Below, piece by piece: positions 24,301 to 36,300 of a DNA stretch of 42,000 nucleotides. Numbering within the stretch: the stretch's first letter is position 1; each line of letters starts with the position of its first letter. Origin of the DNA: Symbiodinium natans (taxonomy: Eukaryota > Sar > Dinophyceae > Suessiales > Symbiodiniaceae). The notes under the pieces are model-generated. The model made no database searches. It saw only the letters and a list, made by a program, of their open reading frames with translations, and was not told where the DNA came from. The stretch lies in the NCBI GenBank assembly GCA_905221605.1, contig CAJNDS010000001.1, forward strand, positions 628,025 through 670,024. Direction: 5' to 3'. Position numbers and translations under genes: made by a program.

Positions 24301-27300
24301 CCCTTGAGACCGAAACACGATCTCCATGAGTATTCTGTGTGAGCTATGAAGCTGGGTCCTACCGCTTGTAGCCTTTGTGCACATAGCCTTTGCCTTTCTC
24401 CGCAGATGCTGCTGATTGTGCGGAGGGGGCGCTGTGACCAGCATCGGATATTGTTTGCACAGACTTCGGGTGCGGGTGACTGTACCTGGAGTCCTGACAC
24501 GCTGATAGGCTGAAAACTGATGGAAGTTCACTGTCAAGAGTAGACTTTCTTACCGACTCAACATCATTATGCCAACTGCGCCCAGGGTCGGATACTGGTT
24601 GCACGGACTTGGGGTGGGGTTGAATCCCAGGCACGCGAAGCACAGGAGCATCCGCGATGGGCGCACTCGGTGGAGTGCTGCTTGTTCTTCCAGGAAGCAT
24701 CTCCCGCCCTTCAGGATCGTCCAGCAAGCCCTGGAAGAAGTTGCGCAAGTAGGGGTTCCTGCGCGCGATCTCCTGCAGCTGGTCATGGACCTGCTCAAGA
24801 TCCTGGTGGCCCTGCAAGAGCTGCAGAACGCTTCGCTTGTACCGGTCGCGCGCCTGCTTGCGAGGCCGGTGAGCCGAGCGCTGGGTGTGGTCATGGTCCA
24901 GGTGGCAATAGCTGCATGCAGCACCCTTCCTGGTAGGGTTTAGGGTTTAGGGTTTAGGCTTTAGGGTTTAGGGTTTAGGGTTTAGGGTTTAGGGGTTTAA
25001 GGGTTTAAGGGTTTAAGGGTTTAAGGGTTTAAGGGTTTAAGGGTTTAAGGGTTTAAGGTTTAAGGGTTTAAGGGTTTAAGGGTTTAAGGGTTTAAGGGTT
25101 TAAGGGTTTAAGGGTTTAAGGGTTTAAGGGTTTAAGGGTTTAAGGGTTTAAGGGTTTAGGGGTTTAGGGTTTAGGGTTTAGGGTTTAGGGCTGGTGTTGC
25201 CCTAAGAACACATTGAACTTCTACAAGTTCTACAGGGAGCTCTACGAGGAATATTCCGGGCCCGCAGAACATGCCATAGAACGAGCCCGACACCCTAAAC
25301 CCTAAACGCGCTGTTCCAGGTTTCGACCCGCCATGTCTCCTGCAACCCCTCCAGCTGAAATAGAACAAACACGGATCACAGGCGTCTTGTGGGCGGCCAC
25401 TGGGTTCGGGCTGCAGACCTGGCTGCAGCGCCTCCGCACCACCTGCGCTGTACCCAAGACGAGCCCTGGGAATATAAAAAGTAGGATTTAGGGTATAGGG
25501 TTTAGGCGGTTTAGGGTTTAAGGTTACCTAGGAATTCCTGGGTTGAAGGGGGTTCCACCGGAATCTTGGAACCTTAAAAAAGGGGATAAGAGGGCCGACT
25601 CTAGATCCGTGCCTTCGCTGTCCTCTACCGCTCGGTCTCTGTCGCTTCCGGGCTGCGAAGGCTGCGACCCCTCGGTTTCGCTCAGGTCGGCCAGAATTGC
25701 GTTCTGGAGGCGGAGAACCCACGAAGATCCCGAAGATCCCGACGATGCCTGAGAGTCCGATTCTTGCCCTGCAACGCCGTTCATGCCGATTCGTCCTCTC
25801 GATGTCTTGGCATGTCCAACGGCGACCACAAGGGAACGGCCCGCAACTAGGTCTCTAGAAGCCCCCCAAACGCACTGCTCAGTTGCTAAGGCGTGTGAAG
25901 CTCTAGTGAACTTGATCTGTTGCATCTCTTCGACACGGTTCTTGTTTTCGAGCCCTAACATCGGTGGCCAGCACTCTCGTGGTCGGACAAATCACTCATG
26001 GCATTCCCTTCTGGTCCCTATGTCAGTATGCCAGAATCACACCCCCCCCCCCCCAAAACAAAAAAAAAAACATTCTAATTGTTAAGGCTCTATGGGCGCC
26101 CTGACGGCCCCTTAAAAAGGGATCCCTATCCCAAAGCTGCTCGTCACGAGCATGGTAATCAAATGCAACAACCATCTGAAGGCATCAGGGGATGGGATGC
26201 TGGTGCTGGACCTGTTCAAGGCAAAGACTGCTCGATGTTTGTTTTCGTGTCTCACTGTCTTTCTTTCTCTATCTCTCTGTCTCTCTGTCTCTCTGTCTCT
26301 CTGTCTCTCTGTCTCTCTGTCTCTCTGTCTCTCTGTCTCTCTGTCTCTCTGTCTCTCTGTCTCTCTGTCTCTCTGTCTCTCTGCCTGTCTCTCTCTTCTC
26401 TCTACTGGTATCTGGTAAGAACATGTAAGAACTGAGATGGGTGAGACCTCCTAGGGTTGCTCCCCCACCCCACCCCAGCCTGCATGAATTTTACGACTTT
26501 ATGACTTACCCTCTGGCCGCTCGCACACACTGGTAACACGGACGTAATCATGGTGTGGGCATGGATGCTCTGGCCACTCGCACACACTGGTAGCACGGAC
26601 GTAATCATCGTGCGAGCATGGATGCTCTGGCCGGATGCGCAGTGCCACGCGCATGCACTGGTCGGATGCTCTGGCCACTGACACGCCCTGATAACACGGA
26701 CGTAATCTTGGCTGCACTCAGGAGGGTAGCTATAAATTAAACTTTTAGCTGCCTTACTAAGAAACCCAATAAACCCAAAAAAGGTAAGGATCTAGAGTTA
26801 CGGTAAAGTACCACAAAGTAATCATCGTGCCAACCGATTGAGAGGCATCTAAGTGGTTTACAAGGGAAACTGCAAGAACAAATTTGCGTTTTCCCACCTA
26901 TCGGGACCATGTCACAGTGCGGCAAAACGGGTGGACGGAGGGCAACCCTAAACCGTAAGCCCCGCACCCAAAACCAAAACCGCACACACGGGGGAAACAA
27001 AATCTAACCCTTGAGGTCCCTCAGCTCGACACCGAGGAGGTACCAAGGCAATCGATGTACAGCATTTACAGTCAGTTAAGGTTCCCTTGCGTGGTGCAGG
27101 GGTAAGAAGTTCTTTTTGACAAAGGTACTTCAACGAAGCACATGTTGGGAGCAACCTGCTGGTGGGTGTAGGGTTTTTGGCGTTTTCGAGTTTAGGCTTT
27201 AAGGGTTCTGGCAGTTGAGGCATGTAGGGCTAACCCTTAAACCTAAACCCTAAACCCAAAAAACTCGGCCCGGCTTTGAAAAGGATCTCTTCCGGGCTTG

Positions 27301-30300
27301 TGAAGTGAACGATACGCTCTCCATAGATAGCTAAGCCAGAGTTAAGGGTTTCGGGATGAGGGTCTACCCTAAACCCTAAACCCTAAACCCTAAACCCTAA
27401 ACCCTAAACCCTAGACCCTAAACTAGAGCTCAGGGCGTTCTGTGTAGGGCTTTGGGTTCCCCGAGCCCCTCAACCCTGTAAACCCTTGGCCCTGGGAGCA
27501 GGTCAAGTTCAATGTTGGGCCAGACGACCTGACAGTGGTTTAGGGCTTAGGGTTGAGGGTTTTGGGCTTGGTGTTTAGGGTTCATGGCTTAGGTTCAGGG
27601 TTTAGGGTTTAGGGCTTAGGGCTTAGGGCTTAGGGCTGAGGGTTTAGGGTTTAGGGATTGGGGTTGGGTTTAGGGTTTAAGGTAATTAGGGCTTAGGGTT
27701 TAGGGTCTTGGGGTCATGATCCAAGAGAAGCGACCAGTTGCTGGGTTTAGGGTTTAGGGCTTAGGGTTTAGGGCTTAGGGCTTAGGGCTTAGGTTTAGGG
27801 TCTTAGGTTTAGGGATTAGGGTTTAGGGCTTAGGGTTTATGAGGGCTGAATCCGTTTGTTTGGCCAAAGGGACAGTGGTCGCCGTCAGGCGTATAGGTTT
27901 AGGGCTAAGGCTTCAGGGTTTAGGGTTTAGGGTAAACCTTATAAACCTTGTAAACCCTGAAGCCGTACACCCTAAAACCTAAACCTTAGACGGACGCAAA
28001 CCCCAGATTCCAAACCTCGGCAACGAGCACCTTGGCGTGCTCAAGGGCTCCCTACCTTTTCCTTGAAGCCACCCCGAACCCCAAACCCCAAACCCCCCTA
28101 AACCCTAAACCCTGAACCCTGAACCCTAAACCCTAAACCCTAAACCCCACACCCAAAACCCCAAACCCCAAACCCCAAACCCTAGACCCCAAACCCTGAA
28201 CCCATGGCGAGCATCTCTGCGCTCTCCAAATTTGGAGTGTGGGGTTGGAAGTTGAGGGTCTAGGGCTCAGGGTTTAGTCACCCTAAACCCTAAACCCTAA
28301 ACCCTAAACCCTAAACCCTAAACCCTAAACCCTAAACCCTAAACCCTAAACCCTAAACCCTAAACCCTAAACCCTAAACCCTAAACCCTAAACCCTAAAC
28401 CCTAAACCCTACCTAAACCCTAAACCCTAAACCCTAAACCCTAAACCCTAAACCCTAAACCCTAAACCCTAAACCCTAACCGTAACCCCTTCAGCCCAAG
28501 CTGGGTTCAGGACTTTGCGTTGAGGGCTTGACCCTGGAACCGCCCGAAGCCCCAAACCCTTAGCCGGGCGTTTCGACGGACCCTAAACAACCCTAAACCC
28601 CAACACCCTTACACCCCAAATCCTGCACCCTAAGTCCGTTAATCCCTAAACCCCTTAATCCCTAAACCCCCAAACCCCTAAACCCCTAAACCCCCAAACC
28701 CCGAAACCCCTAAACCCCTAAACCTCCAAACCCCGAAACCCCCGATCCCCTGAAACCCTACACCCCTGAACCCCTAAACCCCTAAACCCCTGAAACCCCT
28801 GAACCCCTGAAACCCCTACACCCCTACACCCCTACACCCCCACACCCCTAAACCCCTAACCCTAAACCCCCTAAACCCATAAACACTAAACCCCTAACCC
28901 TAAAACCCCTAACCCCAACCTAAACCCCTAAACCTAACCCCTACCGCCCTAAGCCCCTAAACCCCTAACCCTAAACCCTAAACACACCTAAACCCAAACC
29001 CCTAACCCCTACACCCTACACCCTACACCCCTACACCCCTACCCCTACACCCCCCCCCCGACACCCTACAACCCTAAACCACTAAACCCCTAACCCCTAA
29101 ACCCTAAACCCTAAACCCTAAACCCCTAAACCCCTAACCCCTAAACCCCTCAACCCCTCAACCTCTAAACGCCTCGACCCTTAGACCCTAAACCCGAAAC
29201 CTCAACCCCTAAACCCTAAACCCTAAACCCTAACCCCTGAACCCCTCAACCCCAAACCCCTCAACCCCAAACCAAGGTTTTGGTTTAGGGTTTCATCTTG
29301 CCCGACCCGCCTTGCCGACGAGGTCAACTACATTCACGGCAGGGTGCTCGTCGTACTGGATAGTCATGCCTCGGGCTGGAGGATTTAGGGTTTAGGGTGT
29401 CATTCAGACCCTAAAACCCTAAACCCTAAACCCTAAACCCTAAACCCTAAACCCCTAAACCCTAAACCCTAAACCCTAGACCCTAAACCCTAAACCCTAA
29501 ACCCTAAACCCACTCAAGGTTTTAAAAGGGCTTTGGGACTTGGTGGATCTAGGCTCGAGTCAAAGCCCAGCAACCTAGGAATGCAAGGAAGCCCTCTTGT
29601 TGGTTCATGGTTTAGGGTTCAGGATTAAGGGTTTAGGGTTTAGGGATTAGGGTTTAGGGCTTGAGGGTGTGAGGGGCTTGCAAAGAAACTCAAAAGGGAA
29701 CAAAGGTGGGCCATCAGAAAACTTGCTCGCAGTCAAAAACTTTAGAACAACTTCCGACCATCATCTATCGCAGCTGATGCTGTTGATGCTCGGCTTGCGC
29801 TGCCTAAACCCTAAACCCTAAACCCTAAACCCTAAACCCTAAACCCTAAACCCTAAACCCTAAACCCTAAACCCTAAACCCTAAACCCTAAACCCTATGA
29901 GTCCGCAGGTCTCAGGACCCCTATAAGCCCGACCCTAAACCCTAAACCCCAAACCCTAAACCCCAAACTCTAAACCCTAAACCCTAAACCCTAAACCCGA
30001 CACCCTTAACCCTTAACCCTACACCCTTAACCCTAAACCCTAAACCCCAAACCCTAAACCCTAAACCCTAAACCCTGAACCCACTGGGCTTCCAGCGCTG
30101 CTTTACAACGCCGCTCTTCCGATCGACCTCCGTGTCTGCGCACTAGCGGGGTGAGTCAATGAAGGACAGGGCTCAGGGCTTAGGCTTTAGGGTTTACCCT
30201 CTCACCCTCAACCCTAGCCCTAAACCCTAAACCCTAAACCCTAAACCCTAAACCCTAAACCCTAAACCCTAAACCCTAAACCCTCAACCATCCACTAACC

Positions 30301-33300
30301 TGAAGCCCGAAGTTCATCGAGCTCAAACACAGCTTGGGCTCCCAAGTAAAGGGTTTAGGGTTTGGGGTTTGGGGTTTGGGGTTTCGGGTTTCGGGTTTCG
30401 GGTTGCGGGTTGCGGGTTTAGGGTTTAGGGCTTAGGGCATTTTTTGAACTGGAATTGTTCTAGGTACGTGGCAAAACCGCTTTCCAGGTGTGAAAGTTAC
30501 AACCCTCTGCCCTCACCATCTGGTAGAAGACCACCCCCGCTCTGGCACTGGTGCTTTAGGGTTTAGGGTTTAAGGGTTAGGGTTTAGGGTTTAGCGTTTA
30601 GGGTTTAGGGTTTAGGGTTTAAGGTTTAGGGTTTAGGGTGCAGGGTTTTGCTTTGCCACGTTCAAGGCTACCCTCCACCCTCAGCAACCCCTCAGAACCC
30701 TGCCTACTTGTAAGTTATAGGAAAGTTCCCACGTCTGACATTCACGAGGACCCTAAAACCCTCAAAGAAGAGAGCGAACGCCCTAAACAAGCAGGCGAGG
30801 TATCGTTGGCAATCCTCTCTCGACCGCCGCTTCTGCGCAAGGTTACCACCATCTCCTACTGTTCGGGTGGCAGCCGGCAGCCGGCTCTTCCCGAAACTGA
30901 ATCTCGCGACCAGTAGCAGGGATTAGGTGATTAGGGTTTAGAGGTTAACTGTTTTGGGTCTAGAGTTTAGGGTTTAGGGTTCCCGTGCTGACGTGGCCTT
31001 CGAGGGCATCGCCGGGGGGCCAAGTTTGAGGACGCTAGAGCCTAACCCTAAACCCTACACCTACAGATCCTAAATCCTGCATCCAGGCCGTAATTTTGCA
31101 GTTGGGGCTTCAAGCGGTATGGATTTTCGAAAAAGGGTTTTGGGTCTTGGCCTTAACGATACTTAGCGTTTAGGATCCGCTAAATCAAGCCTTAGCCTCT
31201 AAGCCCCCAAACTCCTGAACCGCACCCCCTTCAACATAAATGGGGGTATACGAAAATAGGGGACCCCCAACATAGATCCCGAAAGAGCAGGGATTCCCTT
31301 ACACCAATCAGGTACCCCGAATTTCGGAAACCCCCACTAACCCTAAACCCTAAACCCTAAACCCCACATCTTCCAACCCCTGACATTTCACTCCCCGCAC
31401 CTTGTAACTGGGATCAAAGTCCACCAAGATCCTCGGGCTGTGAGGTTTAGGTCTTAGGTTCTAGGGCCTAAATCACAGGGTTTAGGGTTATAATACGGGG
31501 TTTAGGCTTTTGGGTCTATAATGTAGGGTTTCGGGTTTAGGGTTTCTAAGCTTTAGGGTTTAAGGTTTAGGGTTGTGGGTACGGTGTTGGGTCCTGGGGG
31601 CTGGGCCGTGGTTCTAGCATCCAAAGTTGCCTAACCCTAACCCTAAACCCTGTCTACAATATATATTTAAACCTTAATTGAATTTCAGAATAAGGCCGCT
31701 TCATTCTCAGAATAAGGCCGCTGGTTGTTTTCAGAATAAGGCCGCTGTATTTTCAGAAGAAGGCCAAACTCAGGCCAAAGGCTAATTTATTTTCAGAATA
31801 AGGCCGCTGCCACAAAGAAACTGGAGGCCAGATTGGTAACTCTAAGGCCATAGGAAGCAGGATTTGGGGGGCTCGGGACGTACGCGGGTACGTCACACCC
31901 CGAACCCTAACCCTGAACCCTCAACCCAAAATGAACCCCCTAACTCCCTAGCACGCCCCCAGCACGACCGAGGGGGACACTCTTGCGTCCCGTTGGGCGG
32001 AATTCCGCCTTCCTCGATGTCCGTGCTGAAGGGGTACTGGACCTGGCTCGATAGGACCCTTGACTATATACATCCCAGCCAGGGTTTAGGGTTTACCCAC
32101 CTTTAGTTAGCAGTTGGCGAAGTTTGTCGCTCCCATTTCTCCCTCCCCCCCCCAGCTTGACTACCCCACAGCGGACGAACCCGGGATTAGGCTTTGCCTA
32201 ACCCCTAACACCTAACCCCTAACCCCTAACACCTAGCCCCTAAACCCTAAACCCTAAACCCTAAACCCTAAACCCTGAACCCCTGAAGCCCTAGAGACAC
32301 GCAAGGTTTAGGGCTTGGGCTTCGCAGCCCTGCACCACTGGAGCTTCCCAAACCCGGAAAACCCTAAACCCTTAAAGCTTGCAGCCTCCCTCCATGCCTA
32401 ATCCTTAAACTCTTTTCCCTAAACCGAAACCCTAAACCCTAAACTGGGCCTAAACCTTGCGTGTCCCAAAATCCCTGGAGTCTGAACCCTAAACCCCTGA
32501 ACCCCTAAAACGCTTGCTGGGCTTGGGGGCTGAGGGTTGCTTTAGCGCCTGCCTGACCCCAAGCACTAAACCCTAAACCCTCAAAATCGCGTTCTTAGGG
32601 CTTCAAGCTGAGGGCCCAGAAGCCCGAAACCCTACAGTTTAGGGTTTAGGGTTGAGAATTTAGGATTTAGGATTTAGGATTTAGGGTTTAGGGTTTAGGG
32701 TTTAATCTCACGGTCTTCCTGGAACCAGGCATCTAACACCTCGAACCCCCCCCCCCCCTGCCCCGCACTGAAGCCCCGAAGTAGAATCTCTCCTCTCTCA
32801 AGACGCCGCATCTGACACCCCGAAACCCTCAATCCTAAACCTACAAACTAGGGCTCACTAGCCTGCCCCCGCCCGAGCCTGCACCGTGAAACGCACCTTC
32901 CGGCGCACAGACATTTATCCAACGAGGAAACTGAGAACATGGTTCCGGGGTATCCTGCACCCTGAATCTGAACGAGCTGACGCCCCTCCTGGGCGAAACC
33001 GAACTCCCCTCAGAATACCCTCTTCTATTCACTTCTCCTTCCAGAACCTACTGCAAAGCGAGGTTTATATACAAAGCATGTCCACCTTCGGGCTACCCAT
33101 CTTCCACAGACACGCCCAAAGCCGTGTCACAATGGAAGGCCTTGCTCTTGTTGAGTATGGCGTTGCTTGTTAGGTCTCTCTCCGTGTTCCCAACTCTTCA
33201 CAGGCTAGAAAAGCCCGAAAGCTCCAGCACTTGCAGGCGGATAGCCTCAACAAAGCTCAAATTCCGGGTGCTGGAGAGCTTCAAAAGGACGGAAGCTGCT

Positions 33301-36300
33301 GTAATATAGGAGCCTTACTAGTTAGAACAAAGTTTTGGGGGGTTAATATCGTCTATTCATAAAAGGGACCATAAGGGAATACCATTAGTAAGTATTCCGA
33401 CCCCTATAGTAGGTCACAACATCTCTGTCTGTTCAAAGGCATCTTGTGTGGTGCAAATTAAGCATTCCTGGCTGGCGAAGGAGAGCTTCCGATAGATGCT
33501 GTGGCATTTTGACTCGCTGACCGCCGAAAGTCTCTCCGTCACCAGCTCCCCAAACGGCAAAATGACAGCCCCCCGGGTGCTGTATCGGAGTCCAACCGGC
33601 TTAGGTTGCAGCATTTCGGGCTACGAAATTGCTCCAGAGGGAATCGCAAGTTGTTTCACTTCAACTTGCCCTGTGCTTCAGTAGTACAAACCCCGCGTCA
33701 TGCTTTCATATTGGGGCTAGAGATTCGTTGACAGAATACAGTACAAAAAGATGAAGTCTTCAAAAATGAAGTGCTGCCTGATCTTTGATGGTTGCTAGCT
33801 TCTGCGGTTCTAGTCATTGTCTCTTACGCCAGCGTACTTGTCTGGGCATTTCCCAAGATGGAGGTAAGCCTTTCCTTCGCCAAAGAAAGTGTACTCGACA
33901 ATCCCTTCTTCGGGAGCCGTCCCCACCCCCCACCCCCCGCCAACAAAAAAAAAACACAAACGGATGTTCGAAAACCCCTCAAATAAACTCGCAACCCAAA
34001 GCCCGGAACCCTCCACAACCCTCTGGCTTCAGTAGTCAATTTGCTCAGTGAGCCCTGGCTTTGGGATTACGGCTTAGAGTGTCGCGTTTGGGAGCTTCGG
34101 GTCTGGCGCTAGGGTTTCGGGGCCCATGTTGGGTCCCCAGAACCCTAAACCCTAAACCCTAAACCCTAAACCCTAAACCCTAAACCCTAAACCCTAAACC
34201 CTGATCCGCCTCCAGGGGCCCCGTGTTCTCCAGCCGTAGTGGCTCGGTGATGGAAGCGATCGGCCTGGATGCCGGGAGTTGATCTTTACGTTTGCTTCCC
34301 CAAATGGGGGGGAGGGGTCCGCCCAACAAAGCCGAAAACACGATAATCACTATTTCCCATGTCGGAATTTCGAAATCCCCCTCACAGGGTCGGTATATTC
34401 TTAACAGTCTAGATCCACCCCCCAAGGTTAAGGGTTCAGGGTACTTTTGTCTATGGCTTCGGGCTTGATTCATTGAAGTATGTACCATCGTGCTCAACGC
34501 CAAGCTATAAGCCGCAGAGTCCATGCACTCAAACCTGGCAACTCCAACCCCATACCCTAAACCCTAAACCCTAAACCCTAAACCCCTAAGCTCCTAAAGC
34601 CGAACCCCAAGAGCCCCCTGCAGCAACTCCAACCCCATACCCTAAACCCTAAACCCTAAACCCTAAACCCTAAACCCTAAACCCTAAACTCAGAAGAGGA
34701 GCCCAAGAAAGGAAGGAGGCAGGCCTGGAGGAAGTGAGAGTTCTCAGACTCTTTGGGTGCGAGGCTTCGGGGGCAAAAGGGCTTTAACTTAGGATTGTTA
34801 GAGGGTTTCAAGAGGGTTTAGAGGAGTTTAGGGTTTAGGGCTAGGAATCTAGGCTCGGACTGCGAAGTCCTGTCCTTTGGGGTCTTTTCAGGGCTCCCTT
34901 TTCTCAAGGGGTTAGGGTTTTGAAAATCTTGCAGACCGTTGGACCCGTAACCTCGAAAGCCAGAACCCTAAGCTTTTTTTAGGGTTCAGGGTTTCGGGTT
35001 TTTCGGGTTAAGGCTTACCCTCGAAGCCCTAGGCCACGCGCCTGTTCTTGTCCCAGAGGAACTCAAACTCCAGTCTGTTCTTGGAGAGCCTGGGTTTAGG
35101 GTTTAGGGTTTAGGGTTTAGGGTTTAGGGTTTAGGGTTTAGGGTTTAGGGTTTAGGGTTTCGGGTTTAGGGTTTAGGGTTTAGGGTTGAGGAGGGTCGCA
35201 AGAGTCCGCCGGGATTAACGGGTTTGGATTGCAGTCTTCGTGGTTCACCGGTCGAAGGGTTTGGAGGTTTGGGGGCTCCTAAGCCTTAAACCCTAAACCC
35301 CCTAAACCCTAAACCCTAAACCCTCAACCCTCAACCCTCAACCCTAAACCCTAAACCCTAAACCCTAAACCCTAAGCTCAAGAAATCCGCAGAGTCGGGT
35401 GCGGAGGGCCGTGGCAAGGTCTTTCGTGGCAGCCAAAGCGTTCACTACACGGAAGCTCTTCCTGGTAGACAAGAACCCCGGGGGAGGCGAGAAGCCCGAA
35501 CTCTTTATACATACAAGCATACAAACATACAAACATACAAACATACATACATACATACATACATACGTACATACATACATACGTCCATACGTACATGCTT
35601 GCATGCATGCATGCATGCATACATACATATATATATATATATAAATGGTCACGTCTCTAGACTATGGTCTGTTTTGGGGATGCCAGAACAAGGCGGCCCC
35701 TAATAGTATTAGGGTACCCAACAAGGGATCACAATTTTTAGCACTGACCATGAAACAAGAACTATATGTATATATGTACATATACATGCATATGATCAAG
35801 CCTCCCCCACCCCCCCCCCCCCACCCCCCACCCCCCGAAGTATACATATTTACCACATATGAGCCAGCATGTCCAATCGTGTGCCCCTTCTTGCTTGTGG
35901 AACCACGTCCAATCATACGCCCCTTCTCGCTTGTGGAACCACGTGTTGAGTTCATCAACACAGATTTGTGAAGAATCCGTCAGCGTCGTTTCCTTTACTT
36001 CCGGCAACGTTGGGCTAGTGTCCTTCGGGCTTTAGGGCCCAAAATACGAAAAGCAACAAAGCCCCTGAAAAAAACAAAAAAAAACGTAAAAACCCAAAAG
36101 CCTAAACCCAAAAGCCCTAAACCATAAACCCTGCACCCAACCCTTAAAACGACACAAAAGACCTAAACTAAACCCTACACCAAAAGCCCTAAACCCAAAA
36201 GCCCTAAACCCGGTACCCTCGATGCCCAAAAGCCCTAAACCCAAAAGCCATAAACCCTAAACCCTCAAAGGCTCACAAGCCTAAACCCAAAAAGCCCGGT

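Larger units (their letters stand above)
30920..33251. other. Region of sparse exons
   Basis: Short telomeric arrays (31336-31364, 32195-32285, 32636-32703), element C3 and a 23-bp repeat. Possible minus-strand islands are 30990-31045 ([15 protein letters not shown]) and 32886-33020. None is firm enough to list alone. Confidence 0.4.

Noticed and set aside
25205-25293. Plus-strand reading [19 protein letters not shown]
   Set aside because: It is very coding-like, but all better supported islands are minus and the minus reading is ASH-like. Kept only as a low-confidence minus exon; strand-specific RNA would decide.
26079-26435. Ser/Leu/Cys repeat frames
   Set aside because: Produced by the CTGTCTCT microsatellite.
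31683-31808. CRISPR-like array
   Set aside because: Spacers are only about five bases, one unit is degenerate, and the genome is eukaryotic.
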